Notes: generated by a model not told the origin, from the sequence alone. A stretch of 64,000 bases of DNA from Laetiporus sulphureus 93-53 (GCF_001632365.1 NW_024468516.1:1-64000), one strand, 5' to 3'. Positions 25,652 through 38,300 are shown, counted from the stretch's first letter. Numbers and translations are program-made.

Positions 25652-27760
25652 ATGTTCAGCCGTGGGTCCTTCGTCGCCAGGTCTATCTCCAAGCGCGTCG
25701 CCAGCCAACAGCGATTCGCGTCCACAAAAGCTCGCATCCTCCCTGTACATTTTGGAAGGCACCGCTGACGCGTCGGTCTTCTCGCAGACAATAAAGGAGG
25801 CGCTCGAGGAGGTCATTCCTCCAAAGCAGGAACGCCTCAAGCAGCTTGTGAGCGAACTTACATTCGTACGACACTCAGGCCGATAGCTCATTCCTGCGAC
25901 AGAAAGCGCAACATGGGGCTACGGTAATTGGCGATGTCAAGGTACGCTTGTAGGACTAGCTTTAAATAGAATTTTCGCTGATCTCTTCTACCTCAGGTCG
26001 AGCAAGTCATTGGCGGCATGCGAGGCGTCAAGGCCATGCTCTGGGAAGCATCCGTCCTTGATCCTATGGAGGCATGATAATTTGCTCAACGTAACGACAA
26101 AAAATGTAACTCTCCTATAGGGTATTCGTTTCCACGGCAAGTCCATTCCCGATTGCCAAAAGGTGCTCCCGGCCGCACCTGGTGGCAAGGAGATAATCGC
26201 AGAGAGCATGCTCTGGCTTCTGCTCACCGGCAAGGTCCCCACCGAGGCAGAAACGCGCCAGCTCTCGCGCGAGCTCGCGGAAAAAGGCGAGCTGCCTGAC
26301 TACATCGTCAAGCTCATCGATTCGTACGCGTTCCTAAATATCGGCCGCCCGTAAGTTGTTGACAAGCTTCCCCAGATTGCCGCAGGACTTGCACCCCATG
26401 ACGCAGCTCGGCATGGGTGTGGCCGCGCTGAATAAGGAGAGCGCATTTGCCGCAGCGTATGAGCGCGGCATCAAGAAGACAGAGTACTGGCACTATGCGC
26501 TCGAGGACAGCATAAACCTCCTCGCGCGCCTGCCCGCCCTGGCTGCGCGCATATACCGTAATGTGTACAACCCCGGAAAGCCCCTTCCTGGGATCAACAA
26601 AGACCTTGACCTTGTCGGTCAGTGTGCTTGAGCGAATTTTACGCATCTTGATGCTCATATGTGGCGCGTTAGGTAACTACGTGAACATGCTCGGGTATGG
26701 GGACAACTACGACCTCACGGAATATCTCCGTCTGTATATTGCCCTGCACGGTGACCACGAGGGTGGAAATGCGTCCGCTCACACTTCTCGTGCGTAGAGT
26801 GCTCACTTGCGCAGGAAGGTGGTTGTTGACATACTGCCACAGACCTCGTCGGCTCGACGCTCTCGGACCCGTACCTCGCATACTCCGCCGCGCTCTATGC
26901 GCTCGCAGGCCCTCTCCATGGGTGCGTGCGCCAATCACATGCCGAAACGATAGCACATATGCTGACACGCGCACTGCAGTCTTGCCAACCAGGAGGTGCT
27001 CCGCTGGCAATTGAACATGCAGAAGGAGATCGGTGACAACGTCACGCACGAGGACATCAAGGCATTCCTCTGGCGCACGCTCAAAAGCGGACAGGTCGTG
27101 CCCGGCTACGGCCACGGCGTGCTACGCAACCCTGATCCGCGCTTCATCGCGCTCCAACAGTTCTGCGAGACACGCCCCAAGCTGCTCAACGACCCTGTCA
27201 TCCAGCTCGTGAGGAAGACGTATGACGTTGCTCCGGCGGTGCTGAAGGAGCACGGCAAGGTCAGTTATGAATCATCGTCACGTATGAGTCCGATGTGGTC
27301 TGACTGGGTGTGGTATGTAGACGAAGAACCCCTACCCGAACGTCGATGCGGCGTCTGGCTGCGTGCTATACCACTACGGGCTAACGCAGTTCAAGGTGCG
27401 TTGCGATGCTGTATATCTCGCGGAGGCTGCGGCTGACTTGATGTTGCCGAGCAGTATTACACCGTCATCTTCGGTGTCTCCCGAGGTGAGTTCGCATCGC
27501 GAATGAGTTCATCAGCATAATCTGATCAGGGTTGTCCAGCACTCGGTTGTCTCACACAGCTCGTTTGGTCCCGCGGTACGTTCCCAATGCGGTTGCTGAT
27601 GATGCAGAGCCCCTCTGACAGCATATCTAGCCCTCGGTCTCCCGATCGAGCGCCCCAAGTGTGAGTCTATAGCCTACCTTGTTCTTAAAGCGTACTTGTC
27701 ACTGACATTTCTACAGCGCTCTCTATGGATGCGATCGAGGCGATCATCAAGAGCTCATAA
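25652..27760 (+). CDS. cit1: Citrate synthase, mitochondrial
   Basis: Condenses acetyl-CoA and oxaloacetate to citrate, the first TCA-cycle step. Exons: 25652-25744, 25788-25847, 25903-25941, 25997-26071, 26121-26323, 26376-26617, 26673-26789, 26843-26921, 26980-27259, 27321-27395, 27455-27485, 27540-27575, 27631-27660, 27717-27760, for 467 residues. An Arg/Ser-rich presequence ([19 protein letters not shown]) directs mitochondrial import, and the end IIKSS lacks a peroxisomal SKL. Catalytic residues by family alignment are His302 in GPLHGLANQEV, His348 in PGYGHGVLR and Asp405 in [11 protein letters not shown]. Intron 1 is only 43 nt (CTGAC branch site present). Intron 4 (26072-26120) begins GC, not GT; reading through meets TGA at once, so a splice there is required. 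The last four introns delimit exons of 30-44 nt. Confidence 0.95.
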
Positions 27761-28284
27761 GCGGCAATCTACAATTTGTCTGTTTTATGTATTGCGAGGT
27801 CTACCGCGAGCGGCGCGTGCGTCGAGCATGCACTGCTCGCAACATGGGTAAGCGTAAAAGGTGTGAACACTCGGAACCATATGTATGTGTGTATGTATTA
27901 CAGCCGCGTTATTGTGTGCCTTCTCTGCGCCGTGGCAATGTTTGTGATTCGGATGCAGATGCCGGGAGAAAGTTCTCTGCAGATAGAGAGGGAAAGGTAA
28001 AGTGAGCATGGAGGTGATAATGAACAAATCACAAGGTCGATGGAGCAACAGGGAAGGAGGAAGAGGGAAGGAACAAGTGACACAAGAAGTCCGCCCTGAA
28101 TAGAAAGAGAAGCGCGACCGACGCACACGAAGATGAAATCAAGATTGAGGTGACCCAATTTAGAGAAGAAAAGAACAAGGACCGAGAATGACGTATCTGG
28201 TCTAATATATAAACGATGGACGTGAACACCTTAGATCGTGTTGGCCCGACTGTACTTCGGTCCGCTAGCAAACACCACCCACGA
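27761..28284. other. Convergent 3' flanks
   Basis: Between the ends of citrate synthase and the convergent repeat-tail gene. Only 3'-UTR-like sequence is visible. Confidence 0.5.
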
Positions 28285-30021
28285 TCAATATCGCCGCGCA
28301 GGCGCGGTTTGCGGCATGCCAGGTCGTCCAGCGCCCGGCTGGGGGTACGCGCCTGGAGGGTATGCGCCCGGCTGGCCAGGTATACCAGGACGCTGCATCA
28401 TGGGCGGCGCCGCGAATCCCGGTCCACGCCCCGCGTATCCTTGCAGCGGCAGCGGGCCCTGTGGCGGGAACCCATGGTGCATGTGGTTCTGCGGGGGGAA
28501 TCCTTGTGGCGGATGGCCTTGCGGGGGAAAGCCCTGGGGCGGGTGACCTTGTGGAGGGAGGATCTGCGGTGAATGGCTTTGTGGCGGGAATCCTTGCGGT
28601 GGGCCTTGTTGGGGGAATCCTTGAGGGGGCCCCTGCTGGGGCTGGGGGTATCCTTGAGGGGAGCCCTGCTGGGGCTGGGGGTATCCTTGAGGGGAGCCCT
28701 GCTGTGGCTGTGGGTATCCTTGCGTAGGTCCCTGGGGCGGGTAGGACTGCTGACCCGGCGGGGGCGGTCCTCTGCTCCCGCCGGGCATGAGGCTGGGCGG
28801 CGGGGCGGCACCATGCGATGGAGGGCCGACAGGCTGAGGAGGCCCGTTGGGATGGGGTGCGTGCGGGCTCGGCGGAGGCTGGCCAGCGTGAGATTGCGGC
28901 CCGTGTGCGGGCGCGCCGTGGGACGGGGGGCCGTGAGCAACGGGCCCGGGTCCGCGCATCGTGAGCGGCTGCTGCTGGGGATTGGGCGGCATAGTGGCAG
29001 AACGTGTTGGAGGCGTCGCTGTGCCGACTGGGGTGGGCCCAGGGTCACGTAGCGCGACAGGCGCGGGGCGGCCTCCTGGACCTGCAGGAGGTTGGCTGTT
29101 GGCCGGACCAGGCGAAGAGGGCGGCGGCGGGTTCTTCTCTGCTGCCTTGACGATCTCGTCACTGCGCGTACGTTTTATCAGACACGAATGGAAGCAGATG
29201 TTATTATGAACACGCACTCGAGCAGATTGAGCGCGGCACAGAGAACGACCCACTCGACGCAGTCTTCGTTGCCCTCGCCCAGCGTCTGCCACACCGCCTT
29301 CTCTTCGGGCGTCTTGCCTGTGATGCTGATCCGCGTGCCTCCCCCATTCGGGCCTGGCGGGTTCTTCATGATCTTCCCGAACTCGATTCGCTTCGGGGGG
29401 ATGTTGTGCCCGGCATAGGCGAAGTAGAACATGCTCCAGAACGTCGCGTTTGGGTTGGGCTTAGAGATCTGAAAGAGAGGGAGGTCGGCGGAGTTGGGGG
29501 AGGGCAAAGCCAGCTTGTAGATGGGCGTTAGCACGCCGGTGTTGGTGATGGACCACTTGAGGTTACGCGAGGCCTCGCAACGCACGATGCGCGATGAGGA
29601 CGGGCCAGAGTGGCCAGGATCGGAGGCGGTGGCCTTGCCGGGGGCATTGTGACGCGGGGGAAAGAGCTTCGCTACGCAGAGGTCGCCTTGTGGGGACGGT
29701 GTCAAGAGGTAGTTCTCGGTGTTCTAGTAGTGAGTCGTGAGCAGTGTCCGAGACCGTGGCTCAGAGCGGCACGTACAAAGTTGGTGTGAAGGTATGAGTA
29801 CAGAATGTTAGATGGCTGCCCTGTTCACCACCCGTACGCAGTTGTGAGTAGGCAAGCAGGTGAGCGGACTCGTGCATACCATGTGGCGTTACGATGAGGG
29901 TTGGCAGATGATTCGGAATAGGCGGGTGGTTCGGGGAGGTATAGACCGTGTATATAGCTACAATACGGATCAGCTCCAATGGTGCCTCTCGCGTTCAAAT
30001 AAAGAGTACGCTACCGGCCAT
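28285..30021 (-). CDS. Unknown protein with Pro/Gln/Gly repeat tail
   Basis: Function unknown; probably a conserved basidiomycete protein. Minus-strand exons: 30015-30021 (7 nt), 29880-29957, 29777-29820, 29218-29723, 28285-29161, for 503 residues. Residues about 1-215 look folded (AIYTVYTSPNHPPIPNHLP, NTENYLLTPSPQGD, NLKWSITNTGVLTPIYKL, FWSMFYFAYAGHNIPPKR, WVVLCAALNLLDDEI) and resemble no family I can name. Residues 215-503 are Pro/Gln/Gly/His-rich, with YPQPQQGSPQG-type 11-mers and PPQGFPPQGH decamers, probably disordered and possibly condensate-forming (inference). The first coding exon supplies only ATG plus two codons' worth of bases. It was chosen because the later frame continues exactly in phase (GTAGCG donor, GTAG acceptor); a start further upstream remains possible. 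It shares a 311-bp promoter with rts1. Confidence 0.72.
28615..28730. repeat. 33-bp tandem repeat coding for 11-residue units
   Basis: GTATCCTTGAGG-type units recur with exact 33-bp period at 28648, 28681 and 28714, preceded by a diverged unit. They encode the PQGYPQPQQGS repeats of the minus-strand protein. A second set of about 30-bp units lies to the left (28490-28615). Confidence 0.8.
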
Positions 30022-30332
30022 GGTGGGAGGTAGAAAAGAGAGTGAACGGAGACCTTGCGACGGACGACCGGGGCGACCTCGTTGCAGGGAAAGTTACCGC
30101 CTCGGATGCTGCTGCGCTACCACAACAGGCTATGGAAACGACCGTGACCGTAGTAGTCACACGTCAGACATACCGTCACGCACACTTCGCTGTGTTGCGG
30201 CTGATCGATGCTCGCTGTGAGCACTGTCCTCAACACCGTACACAGTCCTCTCTCCATCGCCGCTCGCTGCTCTTATTTTGACCACGCCACGACCAGCACG
30301 ACGTACTTGGCTGACGTGCCTCGCCTCCTGCC
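30022..30332. promoter_or_regulatory. Divergent promoter, unknown protein and rts1
   Basis: 311 bp between two divergently transcribed genes. Without a longer gap, it must hold both core promoters. No specific motif is assigned. Confidence 0.45.
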
Positions 30333-32849
30333 ATGAAAGGCCTCAAGAAGACACTGGTCAATACATCTGTTCTGTCGTGCATCCCCCGCGCGCTCTGACG
30401 CCTCCGTTGTTCTCCAGCTTAGAAGTAAGTCCCAGGATTCGGCTTCGTCCAAGAACAAAGACTCCAAGCCGTCCGCAATCGCTGTCGCCAATGCCTCCCC
30501 ACCACCGCCTCCTCCGCCGAACAGCACAAAGCCGTTACCTCAGCCCACGTCGGCCGTCGCCAGCTTAAACCATCTCAACAACACCAGTACTCATTCCCTC
30601 TCTAACGGTTCCGTTAATCGTTCGTCCTCTGCCACTTCCATCCCTTCCGCGAATGTAGATCGGAGGTATGTCACGCCCGACAGGGCATCACCCGCCCCGC
30701 CCATCGTCGTAGTCAGCCCCGACGCCTCAGCTGACCAGACCTCGAGACACTCATTGGTCATGGACTCTGCTGGTGGCCCTCTCACGCCAACACGCGCAAG
30801 TTTGAACCGACTGCGTCCTGCGGGACCCAAGGACACAATCCCTATCGTGGGCAAGCCGCCCAGGAAACAGAGGAGTAGCCGCTTCGTCGTCACGGAGAAG
30901 GTCGAGATCGAGAGGCTGCCGCCCTTCATGGGTAAGTGAGGCGATTCGCGGCCCTACCGTCCATCTCAACCAATCGCGTGCAGAGACACCTCCTGCCGAG
31001 CGACCGCAGTTGTTCATCAAAAAGCTTCACCAGTGTGCTGTCCTATTTGATTTCAATGACGCAAACTCGGAGCTAAAGGGCAAACAAATCAAGACTCAGA
31101 CGCTACATGAGATGCTGGAGTATATCACTACTCAACGCGGTGTCATCACGGAAGCCGTATACCCAGAGGTAGTCAAGATGGTGCGTCCTATCTATCCCGA
31201 TGTCTGTGCCATGCTGCTTACCCGAAGTCTCTTCAGTTTGCCACCAACCTTTTTCGCTCTATACCCCCTCCTGTGAATCCAACAGGTGACGCCTTCGACC
31301 CTGAGGAGGATGAGCCCGTCCTTGAGCTCGCTTGGCCTCATCTCAAGATCGTGTACGAGTTTTTCCTGCGATTTGTCGAGAGCCCCGACTTCAACCCCAA
31401 CATTGCAAAGCGGTACATCGACCAGAATTTTGTGTTGAACCTGCTCGAGCTATTCGACTCGGAGGATCCTCGGGAGCGCGACTTCCTGAAGACGACTCTG
31501 CATCGTATGTATGGCAAGTTCCTCAATCTCCGCGCGCCAATTCGGCGGAGCATCAACAACGTATTCTTCCACTTCATATACGAAACCGAACGACACAACG
31601 GTATTGCCGAGCTGCTGGAGATCCTGGGGTCTATCATCAATGGATTTGCACTTCCACTAAAGGAGGAGCACAAGACCTTCTTGATGCGGGTACTCATCCC
31701 CCTGCATAAGGTGAAGTGCCTATCAATGTACCATCCACAGCTCGCATATTGTGTGGTGCAGTTTCTGGAGAAGGATGCTTCACTAGCGGAGGAGGTCGTT
31801 CTTGGCCTGCTCAAGTACTGGCCGAAAGTGAACTCGCCAAAAGAGGTGATGTTTCTCAGCGAGATGGAGGAGGTCCTGGATGTCATCGATCCGGCCGAGT
31901 TCCAGAAGATCCAGGTGCCTCTGTTCCAACAACTCGCGCGATGTATCAACAGCCAGCATTTCCAGGTCGCCGAGCGTGCATTGATGTACTGGAACAACGA
32001 ATACATCGTGAACCTGATGAGCGACAATCTATCGGTGATCTTGCCCATTGTCTTCCCTGCGCTATATACCAATTCGCGATCACACTGGAACCGGTGAGTA
32101 ATGTGTAGTATATGATCGGCTACCTTCTGAAGCTATGGCCTTGAGAACGATTCACGCGATGGTGTACAACGCGCTCAAGCTCTTCATGGAGATCAATCCC
32201 GATCTCTTTGACGAAGCGATGCAGCAGTATAAACAGCACAAGCTTGAGTGCGTCTCATTCCTTCATACCACAATGATTCAGAACCGAGATCGGTAACACA
32301 TAGGGAGAGACAACACGCAGTGGAGCGATTCGATGAATGGCAAAAGCTGCGTGAGAAGGCGCTCAAAAACTGCGGCGGCAAGCTTCCTCAAGGGTACGTG
32401 GATCACCCGCCGACGCCACCGCCACCACCGGTCGATGACCAGGACATTATGGACCTGTCACTTGACTTAAATGCGGTGTCGATTGATGCGGAGGTGCCGA
32501 TGAGCGAGTTAGATGAATCCGGGATCGAGCGGGTGCCGATGGCAGATCCAGGACTAGATGTAAGCGCGGTTGCTGGTGCTAGTCCTGTTGGCTGGCAGGA
32601 TTATTGAACGCAGACGTGATCTAGCGTCCCTTCCCTGAGGTGGGCGGTGGCGAGCATTCACCAACAGGAATGGGCGGACTGCACTCCAGACGGAAAAGTG
32701 CCCTCCCCGGTACGGCGTTGCTCAGTTGATGGTGTACGATTCTAACTCGTTATTCTGCTGTCGCAGTTGACCCGACGGTCCTGCGTGATCTGCAGGCGCA
32801 TAGGAGCCTGGAGGATACAGTGCCGAGCACTGCCGGGAATGGTGCGTAA
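30333..32849 (+). CDS. rts1: PP2A regulatory subunit B56 (B')
   Basis: Targeting subunit of protein phosphatase 2A; it binds LxxIxE partners and steers PP2A in mitosis and stress. Exons: 30333-30356, 30418-30931, 30984-31180, 31237-32093, 32146-32247, 32304-32559, 32625-32709, 32767-32849, for 705 residues. The N-terminal about 180 residues are Ser/Pro/Asn-rich and disordered. The B56 HEAT-like core runs from about 185 ([17 protein letters not shown]) through [52 protein letters not shown] and [19 protein letters not shown] to [21 protein letters not shown]. The acidic partner-binding pocket is of family type. The C-terminus ([14 protein letters not shown] onward) is unique. The last two exons extend the protein by 55 residues past an alternative stop at 32605-32607 (ending GWQDY) that would be used if intron 6 were retained. 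Confidence 0.94.
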
Positions 32850-33200
32850 GCCCGTGCTCATTCGAGGACGGGCGGAGCTGCGCTTTGGCCGTCGTCGAGC
32901 AATCCTCCAGTGGGAGATACATCTGAATCTGTCCCCCTCGCCGCTATATCCACTTTCCTTGATACTGTATGTTGTTGGGTCGCGGCCTGCAACTGGTTTG
33001 ATGAATATTCTGCACGTATCCTACGTCGGTTTTTACATGTATTGCTCGGGCGCCTACAGCCATCAATATAAAGGAGCGCTATGATCGGTTTCCTGTGATC
33101 GTGTCCACAGCGGCTGGCTTGCTTCCGCCATCCTCTCCATTCAATATTCATCTCTCATTCTCCGAGGCGCCTCATCAGCGCTCGCAGCTTGTCGCCCAAC
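32850..33200. promoter_or_regulatory. Intergenic, promoter side of the GT15 gene
   Basis: 350 bp between tandem genes. AT-rich around 32940-33080. No gene is seen. Confidence 0.45.
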
Positions 33201-35146
33201 ATGATGACGCCTATGCGATACGTGGCTCTGGTGCTGGCCATCATTGTGAGCCCACCGTGATGCTGCTTGACCTGAGGCCCACGTTGACGCGGCGGAACAG
33301 ATCAGTCTGCATTTCATCCTCAGCTTCTCACACGAAGATTACGGCCGTGCGACATCCATCTCTCACATAGCCGAGCAGTTCAAGGGCTCCACGAACGACG
33401 TTGTGCATCCTTACCCTGGACACGGTACCGCAGCATATGACGGGCGGCGCGCGAACGCTACGTTCGTGCTGTTGGCACGGAACAGTGACCTGAATGGTAT
33501 GGTGACCAGCGTGAAGCAAATGGGTGCGTGCTACATCCCGTCCAGATGTCGAATTAGCCTCAGACCCGCGCATATATAGAGGACCGCTTCAACAAACAGT
33601 ACCAGTATCCATATGTATTCCTCAACGAGGAGCCATTCAGCGACGAGTTCAAGAGGTGGAGCACTTCTGTTAATTAGTGTATTCAGTGTTCACCGAGCTG
33701 TCTGACGTAGTCGTATCCTTGCCCTCACGGACGCCAAAGTCGAGTTCGGGCTTATCTCGCGCGACGACTGGTACCAGCCCGATTCGATTGACGAGACGAA
33801 GGCCGAGGCGGCGCGAAAGGAAATGATTAACAACAAGGTGATCTATGGAGGTACGTTGCCCTGCTCGTTCGTCCGAAGTCACTAGCCTCAATGTCCTGCT
33901 TACAGGTAGCGTACCGTGCGTATATGGTGTGATCATTCTCATTCTCATTCTTAACTGCTCACACTTATGTTAGCTACCGCAACATGTGCCGCTTCAATTC
34001 TGGAGTGAGTATGCACCGTCCGAAGGCGCATGTTCCATGAACCCATGCTCATTCATCATCTTTCTAGTTCTTCTACCGTCACGAGCTGCTTCAAAAGTAT
34101 CGCTACTACTGGCGGATAGAGTGCGTCGCCTGCTTATCTGAACTTAACGTTCCCTGACAGCCTTATGTTGCTGGCTATAGGCCGGATGTCACTTTTTTCT
34201 GTGATCTCGACTACGATGTGCGTTCATATCTAGAATTGACGCACGGCTCGACGTTGACATGCATTTTTCTCTGTAGCCGTTCCTGCTGATGGAAGAGGAG
34301 AACAAAGTCTACGGTGAGTTATGAACTTTGTCAGCAGGAACGGATGAGTGAATCACTTGGAACAGGTTTCACGCTCTCATTGTATGAGTACCCCGCTACC
34401 ATTCCCACTCTCTGGGACGCGGTGAAAGGTGCGTGCATTGTACCGCCTGCGCTGTTATCTGCGCTTTGACACTACATCCCGCATCCGCAGAATTCACCCA
34501 ACAACACCCGGAGTACCTTCCTGAGGGCAACGCGATGGCCTTCATTTCCGACGATGGCGGTGAGAGCTACAACAATTGCCATTGTATGCCGCATCCCTCT
34601 TGTCGTTATCAAGCTAACATCACTGATTACGATTGCCGATGCGTGCGCAGTCTGGAGCAACTTCGAGATCGCAGACATGGACTTCTGGCGCAGTGAAGCA
34701 TACTCCAAGTTCTTCGAGTTCCTCGACTCGAAGGGTGGGTTCTACTACGAGGTGCGCAGTCCACATGTAATCCAAACGAGCGGGATTCTCATGGTAGTAA
34801 TTTTTCAAGCGATGGGGCGACGCACCCGTGCACAGTATTGGCGCAGCACTCTTTGCGAAGAAGGAGCAGATCCACTTTTTCAACGAGATCGGTCGGTATT
34901 AATTGCACTCCGCCATCTCGTTACTCATTTGTCGCTGAACGGATTCTTCGGGCAGGATATCGTCACAACCCCTTCCAACACTGCCCACAGGGCGAACTGC
35001 ACCAGCGGGGACACTGCTGGTGCGATCCAAAGGACAATTTCGGTCAGTGCTGCTCCCCTCACGCTCTGTCCAGTCCCGCTCACATCCCCCCCTGTTCAGA
35101 TTACGAGTGGTACAGTTGCACCAAGCGCTACGACGACATGTTCTGA
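33201..35146 (+). CDS. Alpha-1,2-mannosyltransferase, GT15 (KRE2/MNT1 family)
   Basis: Golgi type II membrane enzyme adding alpha-1,2-mannose from GDP-mannose to O- and N-glycans. There are 15 exons: 33201-33245, 33301-33523, 33580-33655, 33711-33850, 33906-33915, 33974-34004, 34068-34120, 34181-34217, 34277-34313, 34366-34428, 34491-34583, 34651-34751, 34810-34891, 34956-35042, 35100-35146, for 374 residues. An N-terminal signal anchor (YVALVLAII...SLHFILSF) precedes the catalytic domain with [62 protein letters not shown] and PYRH-like [14 protein letters not shown], ending [12 protein letters not shown]. Exon 5 has only 10 nt (GSVP), a true micro-exon required by the conserved motif. The catalytic core is complete. 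Confidence 0.95.
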
Positions 35147-35379
35147 ACATTGTTCATTGTATATCCATAATCTATTTGCTATATTCGCTGTCAGCTGGAC
35201 AATCTGTCATTCACTTGATTTGGATCAATATAATTGAGAGCTTGTATCATCCTCGATGGGTAAATTATGGCAAGGAAATCGATGCGGCTTGCGCAGTGAC
35301 TAGGGGTAGCAAGCAAGCGTATGCATGATCATCTGTCTTTTCGTCTGAATAACCTGCACTGTCCTGTCCTGCAGAGTCC
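35147..35379. other. Convergent 3' flanks
   Basis: 233 bp between the ends of the convergent GT15 and pik1 genes; AT-rich, with poly(A)-signal-like sequence only. Confidence 0.45.
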
Positions 35380-38300
35380 CTAGAATATAGACTGAGAATA
35401 ATACTGGTACTATGGGAGATGGTTGGTCAGCTTGCAGCGTTGACGGACCAGGGTGGAAGCGTTGCATACCGAATCATACAGGCGTGTCCAGTTGGACCCA
35501 AGAGACGACTCGATGAGTCGATTGACATGCTCTACTACGGCGATTTGTGTGAGACCCTGTACAAATCGCTCCCGGAGCTGCACGGAAGTTTGTTCTCCCA
35601 AGGCAACAAAACAGGGTAGCGTAGAGTCTGTCAACGATATGTCAGAGCACAATAGTGCGCAGTTGTGAATGTCATTCACCCTTCTGCATCAATTCAACGA
35701 GTGCTTTGTCGGATAGATCAGCAGAAGCCTCTGTCGCCACCGGAGTGATACTCACTGACGATTCGATCGCAATGCTTCCGCGCAGCCTCGAAGCCTTCCC
35801 TGAAAAGTCTCTTGAACTCCATGAACGGCTTGCTATTGATACCACCAAGCACCTCGATGTACTCGAAAGGCAGCTTGAAAGGAGCTGCCTCAAAACCGAT
35901 GTTTCCTGGCGAGTTTGACAACATGAAGCCGAAGTCGATGTGAATAAGGTGTCCGTCTCGATCAAGCAGGATATTGCCATTGTGCCGATCCTTGATCTGC
36001 AGGAAGTAGGTAACAAGAGAATAGCCTGTATAATGGCATCAGCACGCGAAGCGACTATCTCTGATCGATTAACGGACCAGCTAACGACTTTGCGAAATTG
36101 CGCTGTGCTCGAGCGAACTTGGCAGAGGATGGGTCACCGTAAGTCTATGACCTGCGTCAAGATGCAGTTTTCTGGGACAAAAGCGACACTTACCACTCTG
36201 AAGTGGTCGAAGATACTAACATGACCTAGCCGGCCTTGAGCCAGTCTGCGGGCGTACTCCGCTTTCTTGATTGAATGTATTGAGACAGCATCGGTAATGG
36301 TCTCCACCAAACCAGACGTGCTCCCAGTAATCAGTATTCGGAAACTGGCGATGGACGGCGTTGATGAGTGCGAACTTGCATCACTTGCGGATTAACGTAC
36401 TATCGCACCCAACACGGACAGTTCTCTTCTTTCCAAATCTTGTCGAACTCTTGAATGAGCTGGACAGCCAATTGTTCCTGTCGCAGATCACCTCCAGTTT
36501 TGACGATGACAGAAGCGCAGTCCCAGGTAGCTAGCTGATGTCAATTGAGGCGCAATCCTGTTCAACAAAACGAACTCACCTAAGTGGCCATAGGGCGAAG
36601 ATTGCCGAATGCGACTCTATGACGGCGATTAGGCCAGATGTAGTCTTCAAAATATCGGAATGGAATGCTGACCTTCTTTGCTGCCCAAGACTCGCTAAAC
36701 ACTGCGGCGGATGGATCTGCTTTGCTGAGCTCCTTCCGGATAATTCGCTCATCCTCCGCTGTCCTCATGCCCCCGTTGCTCTCTCCCATCGCGAGCATAC
36801 TCTCTCCTTCTCGCATGCGAGCCATACGCTCCTCTTCTAATGCCAACATTTCGCCCATGATCCTCTCTCTGATAGCCGCTGCTTCCGTCGGCTGCAGCTT
36901 CATCGGCGCCGGAACAGGCGCAGATGAGGGTGCAGGTGTGCTCGGGCCGTCGTCATTACCAGGAGTAACAGTGAGAATAGGTGTGTCGGTCAGCCACCGG
37001 AATGGACTTGCGAGGGAAGACGACTCCAATGACGGTGTTTGCACTAAAGGCGAAGCCTCGCGCATGAGGTTGGCATTGAGCTGAGCGAGCATCACAGCTG
37101 CCGTCCGCATGCGTTCCGAGTATTCATCCATTGAGAGCGCTCGCGAACCATTGTAAGTATGACCATTTGTGGGATTTGGCTGTTGCGACGTGGAACTCAT
37201 CAGCAGACGACCAGCCCCGGTCGTATCAAGGGTAGGATAGTGATGGCTGGCCAAATCGCTCTCCACTGCAGGGGTTGGAGGGATAGAATTTGAGCGTGAC
37301 CATGTCGCCATATCCAGCTCCTTGTTCTTGGGAGGCGGCGGAAGGACGATTGAGTCCGAGAGGTCTGCCTCTCGGTTAAGAAGGGAGTTATCCTCACCAT
37401 AGAGTTGCTCTACGAGATCGATTTCTTCTTCATCGTCCTCAGGCGGGGTCGGAGATACAGGCGTTGGAGGGAAGGTGGAAATAAGAACTGTGGGGCTCTC
37501 GACGACGTCCTCATTGTTTATACCGATGGTCTCCTCCACCACGGTCGCCGACTCTGGCGGGTTTGTTGACCGTTTCGCCGCAGACAAATTGCCCGTGAAG
37601 GTCACAAAATCTTTCGATGAACCCTTCCGTTCAGCCTCCTTCAACACGATCTTCTTCAGGATCTCTTTGTTGTTCCGCTTGGCAGGGTCAAAATCCAGGT
37701 CGCCGTGCAGAATCTCGATGAGTAGCAGGTATGGCGCACGCTCCGCTGAATTGAGCACTACGCTCTCACCTGGGGGTATACGGACAATCCGATGGTGTGG
37801 TTGGGGTACGCCCTGCGGAGGAACCGGTGTGTCGGAGGAGCCGCACCACATCGGCATGCAGACCTGTACAGAGATGAATGAGGATACAAGTGACAGCGTT
37901 AGATGGTGTGATATACCTCTGCAGGTAGCACATGATTCAGACCCGTTAGCTCAGCCCTTAGCGCGCTGATACGAGCTGGTCTGGGAACTACCAACAGTCG
38001 GTTGGAAATGTTTTCGAGAGCTAGTAGGAACTTGATCTGCATGAAAGAGATACACCAACTACGCTCAACATGATGAGGAGCTCAACAGACCTCTGAACGG
38101 CAGTAATGGCTGCGCAGGAGATGAACTTGCGATAGAAAGTCGTACTTCTGAAGTAGATCCGCAACTTGGATGCTCATGGTCTTAGCACGATGTCTTGCAA
38201 CAGAAAAGGTTGGTGTCGACTGGAAGGGGGTGGAAGTAGGCGGCGAAGTATCTTGTTGACCAAAGGGATCTTCTGACAATCTATACCTGCGAATACCTTT

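Noticed and set aside
28362..29209. Gly/Ala/Arg-rich plus-strand frames
   Set aside because: Antisense of the PQG repeat exon; codon periodicity mirrors the repeat.
31338..32072. 244-codon minus-strand frame
   Set aside because: Antisense to the large B56 exon; Ser/Arg-rich composition typical of a shadow.
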